Below, one piece after another: positions 57,457 to 64,000 of a stretch of 64,000 nt of DNA. This DNA is from Allohoeflea poritis. GTDB lineage: Bacteria; Pseudomonadota; Alphaproteobacteria; Rhizobiales; Rhizobiaceae. How positions within the stretch are numbered: position 1 is the stretch's first letter; the number at the start of each line of letters is the position of its first letter. Location of the stretch: the NCBI RefSeq assembly GCF_027889715.1, contig NZ_JAPJZH010000007.1, forward strand, positions 124,001-188,000, given 5' to 3'. Under the pieces are notes generated by a model. It was not told the DNA's origin. It saw only the letters and a list, made by a program, of their open reading frames with translations, and made no database searches. A program made the position numbers and the translations under genes.

Positions 57457-57882
57457 ATGTCGCGTATGACTCCCTTTTCGAGCCCGCTTCTGCTCGGCTT
57501 CGATACGATGGAAAAGACCCTTGAGCGCATTGCCAAGGGCAGTGACGGCTATCCACCTTACAATATCGAACGCATTGCAGCGCATGATTCGAAGGCGGAG
57601 ACGCTGCGCATCACCTTGGCCGTTGCGGGTTTCTCGCAGGCCGATCTCGAGGTGACGGTTCAGGACAACCAGTTGATCATCCGCGGCCGCCAGGTCGACA
57701 ATGAGGACCGCGAATACCTGCACCGGGGTATCGCGGCGCGCCAGTTCCAGCGCACCTTCATGCTCGCCGACGGAATGCGCGTGCTCAATGCCGATCTGAA
57801 GAACGGCCTTCTGGCCATCGATCTCGTCAAGCCGGAGCCCGAGCGGGCGGCCAAGCGGATCAACATCTCGGTCAGCGAATAA
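57457..57882 (+). CDS. Small heat-shock protein, Hsp20/IbpA family
   Basis: sHsps hold unfolding proteins in large oligomers until Hsp70/ClpB refold them. The 141-residue protein has an N-terminal region with the PFSSPLLLGFDTMEKTLERIAKGSDGYPPYNIERI pattern of rhizobial class A (IbpA-like) sHsps, an alpha-crystallin domain (about 38-130) and the conserved ADLKNGLLAIDLVKPEPE (about 108-125, A-x-x-x-n-G-v-L). A C-terminal I-x-I/V-like INISVSE closes it. Regulation should combine an RpoH promoter with a structured leader. A DUF1150 gene follows 88 bases later. Confidence 0.94.
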   Translation: MSRMTPFSSPLLLGFDTMEKTLERIAKGSDGYPPYNIERIAAHDSKAETLRITLAVAGFSQADLEVTVQDNQLIIRGRQVDNEDREYLHRGIAARQFQRTFMLADGMRVLNADLKNGLLAIDLVKPEPERAAKRINISVSE

Positions 57883-57970
57883 CGGAGCCGCCGGCATATC
57901 CGTTTCGCAGAATCCACATGTCCGCGGCAGCTTGATGCGCGGGCGCGATCTTCCGAAAGGGCATTTGATC

Positions 57971-58225
57971 ATGACTTTTGAAAGCAAAATCCAAATCAGC
58001 AAGGACGAACTGGCGCATCTGGGCGCCGGACAGGTCGGCTATATCCGCAAGATGACGTCGGACGAAGTCCAGGAACAGTTTCCGGGTGTGCCGAAGATGG
58101 AATCCGGCATCGACCTGTGGGCACTTTTCAACGCCGACGGCACCCCGCTCTTCCTGAGCGACGATCCGTCGACCGCCTATGTGAAGGCCGCCGAAGACGA
58201 AATCAGCCCGGTCAGCGTTCACTGA
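57971..58225 (+). CDS. DUF1150 family protein
   Basis: The 84-residue protein matches DUF1150: it opens ISKDELAHLGAGQVGYIRKMTSDEVQEQFPG and ends FNADGTPLFLSDDPSTAYVKAAEDEI. Family function is unknown. DUF1150 genes regularly follow small heat-shock genes in Rhizobiales, so joint heat induction is probable. The ATG at 57971 is preferred; an upstream TTG (57932) adds an unconserved segment. AAAGGG lies about nine bases upstream. A perfect 9-bp hairpin straddles its stop codon. Confidence 0.88.
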   Translation: MTFESKIQISKDELAHLGAGQVGYIRKMTSDEVQEQFPGVPKMESGIDLWALFNADGTPLFLSDDPSTAYVKAAEDEISPVSVH

Positions 58226-58230
58226 CCGGG
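58207..58230. terminator. Perfect 9-bp hairpin over the DUF1150 stop
   Basis: CCCGGTCAG (58207-58215), loop CGTTCA, and CTGACCGGG (58222-58230) form a perfect stem that includes the DUF1150 stop codon and faces the convergent ptsN 61 bases downstream. No T run follows. It could mark the 3' end of the hsp20 transcript. Confidence 0.5.
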
Positions 58231-58286
58231 GCCGCATCGGGCAAAGCCAAGGGAAAAATGTGCCTGGGGAACAGACGCCCGGCCTG

Positions 58287-58751
58287 TCAGGCAGCGTTCG
58301 AGGTCGGCGAATCGGTCAGGAAGGCATAAATTGCCGCCGCCGATTCGGTCTCGCGCAGCTTGGTGACCATGTCGCCATCACGCAGGACGCGCGCAATCCG
58401 CGACAACGCCTTGAGATGATCGGCACCGGCGCCCTCCGGCGCCAGAAGCAGGAATACAAGGTCGACGGGCTGGTCGTCCAGCGCCTCGAAATCCACCGGC
58501 TCCGTCAGGCGCGCAAACACGCCGACGATGTTGTTGATCGAAGTGAGCTTGCCGTGCGGGATCGCGATACCATTGCCGACGCCGGTCGAACCCAGGCGCT
58601 CGCGCTGAAGGATAACGTCGAAAACCTCGCGTTCGGAAAGGCCGGTCACCTGTGCCGCTTTGGCCGACAGTTCCTGTAGAAGCTGCTTTTTCGAATTGAC
58701 TTTGAGCGCGGGAAGAACTGCGTCCTGTACAATCAAATCCGCAAGTGACAT
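58287..58751 (-). CDS. ptsN: Nitrogen-regulatory PTS IIA protein
   Basis: PtsN (EIIA-Ntr) is the terminal phospho-acceptor of the nitrogen PTS and controls K+ transport, ABC transporters and other targets through phosphorylation. The 154-residue protein has the EIIA fold with the phosphorylated histidine at His66 in GVGNGIAIPHGKL. It is the last gene of the lptC-lptA-lptB-rpoN-hpf-ptsN series, the common proteobacterial arrangement with rpoN. The hpf gene is 73 bases upstream. Confidence 0.96.
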   Translation of the reverse strand: MSLADLIVQDAVLPALKVNSKKQLLQELSAKAAQVTGLSEREVFDVILQRERLGSTGVGNGIAIPHGKLTSINNIVGVFARLTEPVDFEALDDQPVDLVFLLLAPEGAGADHLKALSRIARVLRDGDMVTKLRETESAAAIYAFLTDSPTSNAA

Positions 58752-58824
58752 CGCCTGTTCCTCGAGTGTCGAATTATCGTTACCGCGGGCGGCGTAACGA
58801 GCCGCCCGGAATTGTGTAATTTAG

Positions 58825-59397
58825 CTAAGACTTGATATCGGCAGTATCGATCCAGCCGATATTGCCGTCGTTACGACGATAAACAACGTTCACTTCGTTG
58901 TTGCCGGCATTGCGAAAAACCAGAACCGGATTGTCCGTCATATCCAGTGCCATGACAGCGCCTGCTACCGTCATGGTCTTAACGACCTTGGAGGACTCGG
59001 CAACAATGGCCGGTGCGTAGTCCTCGGGAAGTTCCTCTTCGTCGGCCGGGCCCGCATCCATCACACGATAGGCCACCTCCGCGCTGTTGGCGTGGTTGCC
59101 GGCGTGATGATCCTTCAGCCGCCGCTTGTAGCGCCGCAGCCGCTTTTCGACCCGTTCCGCGGCCGCATCGAAGCTCGCCTGCGGTTCCTGGGCCTGGCCG
59201 GTCGCCTGAAGCGAGGCGCCGGTATCGAGATGCACGAGACAGTCGGTAGAAAAGCGTGAACCGGACTTTTCGACGGTCACCTGGCTGGAAAAGCCGCCGT
59301 CGAAATATTTGGACACCGCATCGCCGATACGGTCTTCAATGCGCGTACGGAACGTCTCTCCGATTTCCATGTGCTTGCCCGATACGCGTACGCTCAT
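58825..59397 (-). CDS. hpf: Ribosome hibernation-promoting factor, long form
   Basis: Long HPF dimerises 70S ribosomes into inactive 100S particles in stationary phase or stress. The 190-residue protein has the N-terminal S30AE domain (MSVRVSGKHMEIGETFRTRIEDRI, about 1-105) and the C-terminal dimerisation domain (PAIVAESSKVVKTMTVAGAVMALDMTDNPVLVFRNAGNNEVNVVYRRNDGNIGWI, about 125-190), the long type found in alphaproteobacteria. AAGGG lies about nine bases upstream. It lies 300 bases after rpoN. Confidence 0.95.
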   Translation of the reverse strand: MSVRVSGKHMEIGETFRTRIEDRIGDAVSKYFDGGFSSQVTVEKSGSRFSTDCLVHLDTGASLQATGQAQEPQASFDAAAERVEKRLRRYKRRLKDHHAGNHANSAEVAYRVMDAGPADEEELPEDYAPAIVAESSKVVKTMTVAGAVMALDMTDNPVLVFRNAGNNEVNVVYRRNDGNIGWIDTADIKS

Positions 59398-59697
59398 TCT
59401 ACAACCCTTCTTTTTCTGTTTTTTCTATCTGTTGCTGTCAGTTTATGCGAGTCTGCCACGCCATCCAAGGCGAACGGCGTTCAATTTGACGCTTGTGGGA
59501 CGTGGCTGTGCAAAACGTCCGGTACCACTCGAGGCCCGTGAGTCTTCTGGCCTGCGGACGCGGCGGCTTTAAGGCCAGCGGATGGAAATGTCAATGCATC
59601 GCGACCAAGGAAATGTGCAATCGAACCGGCCAAAATCGGCCCTGTCGCACGATCAGCGCGGAGCTCAGGCGATGCGGCGCCATCGCCGGCCAACGGC
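59398..59697. other. 300-base gap between rpoN and hpf
   Basis: No gene is supported here. The side next to hpf is T-rich on the plus strand (59405-59430), fitting the hpf promoter and leader on the minus strand. A small hairpin of the type GGCC-loop-GGCC occurs near 59629-59642. No family-recognisable regulatory RNA was seen. Confidence 0.5.
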
Positions 59698-61218
59698 CTA
59701 TCCGCCGGCGCGCGCCAATGCCCTTTTTTCCCGCCGCCGTTGCACCGAGGACGCGATATTCATGGCTTCGCGGTATTTCGCCACCGTGCGGCGCGCGATA
59801 TCGACGCCATCATCCTTGAGGAGGCCGACGATGGCGTCGTCCGACAGGACCTTCTGTGGCGTCTCGGCTTCGATCAATTGGCGAATTCGATGGCGGACGG
59901 CCTCGGAAGAATGGTCTTCGCCATCCGAAGAGGAGGCGATCGATGCGGTAAAAAAGAATTTCAGCTCGAAAATTCCGCGCGGCGTGGCCATGTATTTGTT
60001 GGACGTCACGCGGCTGACCGTCGATTCGTGCATGCCGATCGCATCGGCCACCGACTTGAGGGTCAATGGGCGCAGAAACTCCACGCCATGGGCAAGAAAC
60101 TCGTTCTGGCGCAGCACGATCTCACCGGCGACTTTCAGGATGGTCTTGGCCCGCTGATCGAGGCTCCTCGACAGCCAGTTGGCGTTTTTCATGCACTCGT
60201 TGAGATAGTCGCGGTCGACAGTGCTGTTGCCGGCTCCGGCCGAGATCCTGGCAAAATAGGTCCGGTCGATCAGGACGCGCGGCAGCGTCTCGGGATTGAG
60301 CTCGACGGACCAGTCGCCGGCGGCAGGCCTGACGATCACATCCGCGACAATGGTCTGGACCTGCGCCGAATCGAAGCGGTTGCCGGGCTTCGGATCGAGC
60401 ACCCTGATTTCGGCGAGCATGTCGACAAGATCCGCCTCGTCAACGCCGCAGAGCGGCTTCAGCGTCTTGAAATCGCGGCGCGCCAGCAGGTCCAGATTGT
60501 CGACCAGCGCACGCATCGCCGGATCGTACCGGTCCCGGCGGCGCAGCTGAATGGCAAGACATTCGGACAGCGAACGTGCAAACAGGCCCGCCGGCTCGAA
60601 CTCCTGCAGCGCATGCAGCACTTTCTCGATCGCAGCGATATCCACGTCGAGACGCTCGGCAACGGCGGCGGGATCGAAACTTACATAGCCTGCGGGGTCG
60701 AGGTGATCGGCAATGTCCGCGGCAATCAACCTGTCCGCAACACTCTGAAACGAATAGATAATCTGCTCATTGACATGTTCACGCAATGTCGGCGGACGAG
60801 CGGAATAACCGTCGAGGTCATGATAGCCGTCGGCACCGTTCGAGCCCGCCCCCGGCATGGATTTCCATTGCGATGCAAGCTCTGGCGCATCCGGGACGGC
60901 GGCGCCGCTGTCCTCGGGAAAGACGTCCTCGGGCGAGGCATCCAGCCGGTCGGAAATTTCACGGCCATTTTCGCTGAGCTCAGGACGGAACCAGTCCGCA
61001 TCCTCCGCATCGGGCGCGGCTTCGCCTTCCTGGCGATCGGACCCTGCCGAGCCGTCCGCGCCTGCCCGCTCCAGAAGCGGATTTTTCTCCACTTCCTGTT
61101 CGATGTATTGCAGAAGTTCCGTATGGGTCAGCTGCAGCAGCCGGATCGACTGCATGAGCTGTGGTGTCATCACAAGCGATTGATTTTGCCGCGTTTGCAG
61201 CGTTGCGGATAACGCCAT
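59698..61218 (-). CDS. rpoN: RNA polymerase sigma-54 factor
   Basis: RpoN directs polymerase to -24/-12 promoters that need enhancer-binding ATPases such as NtrC, NifA or DctD. The 506-residue protein has the Gln/Leu-rich activator-response region I (LQTRQNQSLVMTPQLMQSIRLLQLTHTELLQYIEQEVEKNPLLE), an acidic region II (about 55-130), the core-binding region, the HTH near HESTVSRVTSNKYMATPRGIFELKFFF and the C-terminal RpoN box ARRTVAKYR (about 476-484). It has the usual neighbours lptB upstream and hpf downstream. A sigma-54-like element in its upstream region suggests autorepression. Confidence 0.97.
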   Translation of the reverse strand: MALSATLQTRQNQSLVMTPQLMQSIRLLQLTHTELLQYIEQEVEKNPLLERAGADGSAGSDRQEGEAAPDAEDADWFRPELSENGREISDRLDASPEDVFPEDSGAAVPDAPELASQWKSMPGAGSNGADGYHDLDGYSARPPTLREHVNEQIIYSFQSVADRLIAADIADHLDPAGYVSFDPAAVAERLDVDIAAIEKVLHALQEFEPAGLFARSLSECLAIQLRRRDRYDPAMRALVDNLDLLARRDFKTLKPLCGVDEADLVDMLAEIRVLDPKPGNRFDSAQVQTIVADVIVRPAAGDWSVELNPETLPRVLIDRTYFARISAGAGNSTVDRDYLNECMKNANWLSRSLDQRAKTILKVAGEIVLRQNEFLAHGVEFLRPLTLKSVADAIGMHESTVSRVTSNKYMATPRGIFELKFFFTASIASSSDGEDHSSEAVRHRIRQLIEAETPQKVLSDDAIVGLLKDDGVDIARRTVAKYREAMNIASSVQRRREKRALARAGG

Positions 61219-61284
61219 CTACCCCGGAATACCCTTGACCCTTACACCCAAAACGACCGTATTTCTGACCGCAGCTCAAAAAAC

Positions 61285-61300
61285 TGGCCCAAAAATTGCT
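61285..61300 (+). promoter_or_regulatory. Sigma-54 (-24/-12) type element upstream of rpoN, facing away from it
   Basis: TGGCCC-AAAAA-TTGCT matches the -24/-12 consensus TGGCAC-N5-TTGCW except for one base. It lies on the plus strand between rpoN and lptB, reading toward the lptB 3' end. On the minus strand a -35-like CTTGAC (61315-61320) places the probable rpoN -10 region over the same bases, so sigma-54 holoenzyme binding could block rpoN. Confidence 0.5.
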
Positions 61301-61359
61301 TATTGCGCAAAAAAGTCAAGGTGAATCTGATATGGCCGCTCTCACGGGGCCTGAGAGGA

Positions 61360-62175
61360 TCAGAGGCTGAACTCTTCCCCGAGGTAAAGACGGCGCACAT
61401 CGGTGTTCTCGATGATTTCGTTCGGCCGCCCGTGGGTGAGCACCTTTCCGGTATGGATGATATAGGCGCGATCGATGAGCTTCAGTGTTTCGCGCACATT
61501 GTGATCGGTGATCAGAACGCCGATGCCGCGCTGCGTGAGGTGGCGCACCAGGGCCTGAATATCGGAAACGGCAATCGGATCGACGCCGGCAAAGGGTTCG
61601 TCAAGCAGCATGAAGGTCGGATCGGACGCAAGGGCGCGCGCGATCTCGAGGCGCCGTCGCTCGCCGCCCGACAATGAAATGGACGGCGCCTTGCGCAGAT
61701 GTTCGATGCCGAATTCACCCAGCAACTCGTCGAGCTTTCTCTCACGCTCATCCCTTTTGGGCTCCACGACCTCAAGCACGGCGCGAATATTTCCCTCGAC
61801 GCTCAGGCCGCGAAAGATAGAGGCTTCCTGCGGCAGATATCCGACGCCAAGGCGGGCCCGGCGATACATCGGCATATGCGTCACATCATTGCCGTCGATG
61901 CGGATGGTGCCCTCGTCGACCGGCACGAGGCCGGTGATCATGTAGAAACAGGTCGTCTTGCCGGCGCCGTTCGGCCCCAGAAGCCCGACAGCTTCGCCGC
62001 GGCGCACACCCAGGGACACGCCGTTGACGACGCGGCGCGCCTTGTAGGTCTTGGTGAGATTGCGCGCGATCAAAGTGCCTTCGAAGCGGTCGCCGTCAGC
62101 CTGGCCTTCCGCCTGCCGGTCCCGCTTAGCAACCGCGGCCTTTGTCTCCGCTTCGTCGGTCTTGGCTCTGAACAT
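61360..62175 (-). CDS. lptB: LPS export ABC transporter ATPase LptB
   Basis: LptB powers LptF/G to extract LPS from the inner membrane and push it along the Lpt bridge. The 271-residue ABC ATPase has Walker A GPNGAGKTT, the Q-loop GYLPQEASIF, signature LSGGERRRLEIARAL, Walker B FMLLDEPFAGVDP and the H-loop VLITDHNV. A 30-residue charged N-terminal extension precedes the domain; the ATG at 62175 is preferred over an upstream TTG (62244). It lies between lptA (148 bases upstream) and rpoN. Confidence 0.96.
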   Translation of the reverse strand: MFRAKTDEAETKAAVAKRDRQAEGQADGDRFEGTLIARNLTKTYKARRVVNGVSLGVRRGEAVGLLGPNGAGKTTCFYMITGLVPVDEGTIRIDGNDVTHMPMYRRARLGVGYLPQEASIFRGLSVEGNIRAVLEVVEPKRDERERKLDELLGEFGIEHLRKAPSISLSGGERRRLEIARALASDPTFMLLDEPFAGVDPIAVSDIQALVRHLTQRGIGVLITDHNVRETLKLIDRAYIIHTGKVLTHGRPNEIIENTDVRRLYLGEEFSL

Positions 62176-62323
62176 CGCCGAAATTTGTGCCAATAGCTGT
62201 TGCCTTAACTCACAAAATGCCGGACGCGGTTCCACGGAACGCAATCACGGACGGCAGTCCGTTTACCACCGGTTTTCCGGGCTGAAAACCCAGGCAGTCT
62301 TCCGCGCACGACACGCGTGTGCC

Positions 62324-62890
62324 TCATTGGTCCCGCTGTCTCGATTTCGGGTCCAGTTGAATCCGCACACGGTTTCCGCAGCTTTCCAGCTTGGCCTCAC
62401 CCGTTTTCATGAAAACCGTCAGCTTGCAACCGACGAAAACATTATTGCCCTCGGACAATATGACGCGATCGCCGGTCAGTTCGACGACCTCGGTCTTCAT
62501 GTCGAAGACCCCGCGATCGGCCGTGGCTTCCTGGTTCTCGGAACGGATATAGATCTTGCCGCCGACATCGATGCGGTCGATACGGGAGGTTCCGGTTGCG
62601 GGCGAGCCGCCGTCCTTGGCATAGTAGACTGTCATGCGGCCGGACTGCATCATGGTCTTGCCCTGAACCACCTTGACATTGCCGGTGAACGTGGCCGTTC
62701 CCTTCTCGTCCTCGACTTTCAGCTGATCGCTTTCGATCTGAATCGGCTGATCGCCCGACAGCGCCAGGCCTTCAAGACGGCTGCCCGCCGTGTCCTGCGC
62801 CTGAGCGGATGAAGCCGTGACGGCCAGTACGGCTGCAAGGACAAAGCGGCGTAATCCGGATCGGACTGTAGGAGACATGCGCGATACCAT
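62324..62890 (-). CDS. lptA: Periplasmic LPS-transport protein LptA
   Basis: LptA forms the beta-jellyroll bridge that carries LPS through the periplasm. The 188-residue product has a basic N-terminus and signal peptide (SGLRRFVLAAVLAVTASSAQA), then the OstA domain with QIESDQLKVEDEKGTATFTGNVKVVQGKTMMQSGRMTVYY and a Lys/Arg tail ending KSRQRDQ. Start: ATG 62890 or 62878; a TTG further upstream is in frame. It follows lptC by 15 bases. Confidence 0.93.
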   Translation of the reverse strand: MVSRMSPTVRSGLRRFVLAAVLAVTASSAQAQDTAGSRLEGLALSGDQPIQIESDQLKVEDEKGTATFTGNVKVVQGKTMMQSGRMTVYYAKDGGSPATGTSRIDRIDVGGKIYIRSENQEATADRGVFDMKTEVVELTGDRVILSEGNNVFVGCKLTVFMKTGEAKLESCGNRVRIQLDPKSRQRDQ

Positions 62891-62905
62891 CGTCAATCGC
62901 GGTTA

Positions 62906-63574
62906 TCAGCCGCCGCTCGCATCGGCGGCGGACTGGACCGCACCGGGTTTGATCGTCATCTGGACACCATTGCCAAAGATGACAGTTGCCCCCTTATCGG
63001 TCATTGTCAGCGACTGCGCAATGAGCGTGGCCTTCTCCGTTTCGATTTTGACCTGTTTGTCGGACTTCAGACTGTCCGCCTTGATATCGATGTTCGCGGA
63101 GTTGAGCTCGGCCTTGACACCGGATTCGGTCGTCACGGAAAAAGGCTGGTCGAAGGTCAGCAACTCCTCATCGCGGTTGTAGATGCCGCTCAATGCGCTG
63201 AGCACGGCGACTTCCGTTTCGCCAAGCGGAAAATCGGCCACAATGTCCTCCAGCCGGATGACGGAAGGTGCGGACACGTCCTGCACGGCGCGGCTGGCGG
63301 CGACCGAATAGCTCTGGTCGTCGCCGACCTGGCCGGTCATGACCGGGTTGCTCATAATAATCTTGCCGCCTGAAAAGGCTGCCTTGTCGATGGATGCGCC
63401 CTCGGGCAGGGCGCGCGAGATCATGGTCGATCCGACAAAAGCCGCCACGGCCAGAAGCGTCACGGCAGGGAACGCCACTTTCAGCAGTCTTACGCGCCGC
63501 GAGTGCCGAATCGCTGCAGCATAGTTGCTAGCGGCCCGATCACGCCGATCCGGATTTACCTTCACATTGCCCAT
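62906..63574 (-). CDS. lptC: LPS-transport inner-membrane protein LptC
   Basis: LptC is a bitopic protein that takes LPS from LptB2FG and passes it to LptA. The 222-residue product has an N-terminal transmembrane segment (LLKVAFPAVTLLAVAAFVGSTM, about 32-54) followed by the periplasmic OstA-like beta domain (about 60-215). The ATG at 63574 follows GGGGGAT; the frame continues upstream with a TTG (63610). It is divergent from sppA. Alphaproteobacterial LptC is usually this length. Confidence 0.9.
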   Translation of the reverse strand: MGNVKVNPDRRDRAASNYAAAIRHSRRVRLLKVAFPAVTLLAVAAFVGSTMISRALPEGASIDKAAFSGGKIIMSNPVMTGQVGDDQSYSVAASRAVQDVSAPSVIRLEDIVADFPLGETEVAVLSALSGIYNRDEELLTFDQPFSVTTESGVKAELNSANIDIKADSLKSDKQVKIETEKATLIAQSLTMTDKGATVIFGNGVQMTIKPGAVQSAADASGG

Positions 63575-63727
63575 AAAAGCCCGTAATCCCCCGGCCGGAT
63601 TCCCGGCCAACGCTTACACAACATTGTCCAAATCAGCGTCGGACAAAACTTATCACAAGGTTCCGTGCGCATATAGACCCAATGTGGTCTTATTGTGCAG
63701 CCGAATCGTTAAAATTACGATTTTTTT

Positions 63728-63741
63728 CAAATTGCAATTTG
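63728..63741. promoter_or_regulatory. Perfect 14-bp palindrome between lptC and sppA
   Basis: CAAATTGCAATTTG equals its own reverse complement, inside an AT-rich stretch (63712-63745) 79 bases before the sppA start and 154 bases before the lptC start. It is a candidate operator for either divergent gene or both; no regulator can be named. Confidence 0.4.
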
Positions 63742-63819
63742 TTGTTACGTCGACCGGCATCAATCTGCTATCTCAATGGTCCAATATCAAGACGCTGTTA
63801 CACGAAATCGGGAAGTACA

Positions 63820-64000
63820 ATGGACCAAAACGGGATTGCTGACCGCAGGCGGCTCAGACGCAAGCTGACCTTCTGGCGCGTCATCGCCTTTGTCGTCGTC
63901 ATCGCCGGCATCGCCGGGCTGGTCTTGAGCGGCAGCCCGTCCGACCCCATCGGCGGAAAATCCGCCGACCATGTCGCGCGGGTAACCATTTCAGGCGTCA
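63820..64000 (+). CDS. sppA: Signal peptide peptidase SppA, N-terminal part (gene runs off the window)
   Basis: The first 60 residues are visible: MDQNGIADRRRLRRKLTFWR, a membrane segment (VIAFVVVIAGIAGLVLSG), then SPSDPIGGKSADHVARVTISGV, where VARVxISGx is the first beta strand of S49 peptidases. This fits the rhizobial SppA, which degrades cleaved signal peptides in the membrane. The catalytic Ser and Lys lie beyond the window, so activity cannot be judged. GGAAG lies about five bases upstream of the ATG. It is divergent from lptC over 245 bases. Confidence 0.8.
   Translation, partial: MDQNGIADRRRLRRKLTFWRVIAFVVVIAGIAGLVLSGSPSDPIGGKSADHVARVTISGV

Overview
This window reads as a chromosomal core segment of an alphaproteobacterium of the order Hyphomicrobiales (Rhizobiales), close to the Rhizobiaceae/Phyllobacteriaceae. 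The assignment rests on phosphatidylcholine synthase (Pcs), an Irr-type iron regulator next to fabA-fabB-fabI, a PraR-like HTH regulator between lnt and metK, the lptC-lptA-lptB-rpoN-hpf-ptsN block, a DUF1150 gene behind a small heat-shock gene, and the high-GC coding style. I could not assign genus or species. No transposase, integrase, phage gene, CRISPR array, rRNA or convincing tRNA was seen. Genes are very densely packed, with many ATGA, TTGA or GTGA stop/start overlaps and convergent gaps of only 7-15 bases.

Layout. (1) 1-5 kb: the end of yidC, engB, pcs, a Tat-exported MsrB, argB, then a small membrane protein and a MarR regulator that share TTAG..CTAA-type inverted repeats. (2) 5-12 kb: an EamA exporter, a HAD pyrimidine 5'-nucleotidase, a copper-chaperone pair (DUF2946 and PCu(A)C with a Met/His-rich tail), a LOG-family protein, and the lysine/diaminopimelate operon dapD-DUF805-dapE-membrane protein. 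(3) 12-17.5 kb: an accessory-looking stretch with a Baeyer-Villiger-type monooxygenase, a beta-lactamase-fold hydrolase and a diverged PRPP-synthetase paralogue packed as one operon, followed by TerC and ArsC. (4) 17.5-21 kb: truA, fmt and def (tRNA modification, formylation and deformylation), then rmuC. (5) 21-26.6 kb: an MFS pump, an SDR, irr, and fabA-fabB-fabI for unsaturated and elongating fatty acid synthesis.

(6) 26.7-36.4 kb: the classic translation and RNA cluster, all on the minus strand: rimP-nusA-ylxR-infB-rbfA-truB-rpsO-pnp. (7) 36.6-48.1 kb: one long minus-strand series tsaB-rimI-fur/mur-plsC-miaB-phoH-ybeY-corC-lnt-praR-metK-trmB, linking tRNA modification, rRNA maturation, lipoprotein acylation, phospholipid synthesis and SAM synthesis. 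(8) 48.1-57.3 kb: a NifU-type scaffold, Usp, trpS, a VOC protein, murJ, glnD, then ribokinase and a nucleoside hydrolase as a convergent nucleoside-salvage pair. (9) 57.4-64 kb: a heat-shock gene with an RpoH-type promoter and a candidate RNA-thermometer leader, DUF1150, then ptsN-hpf-rpoN-lptB-lptA-lptC (nitrogen PTS/sigma-54 and LPS transport) and the start of sppA.

The most interesting non-coding signals are a ROSE-like leader on hsp20, a near-consensus sigma-54 element that faces away from rpoN and overlaps its probable promoter, a 20-bp AT-rich palindrome upstream of metK, and paired MarR operators. The most unusual coding unit is the monooxygenase-hydrolase-PRPP-synthetase-like operon at 12.5-16.2 kb. 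Several housekeeping genes (fmt, rimP, phoH) appear to start with TTG, and fur/mur with GTG.
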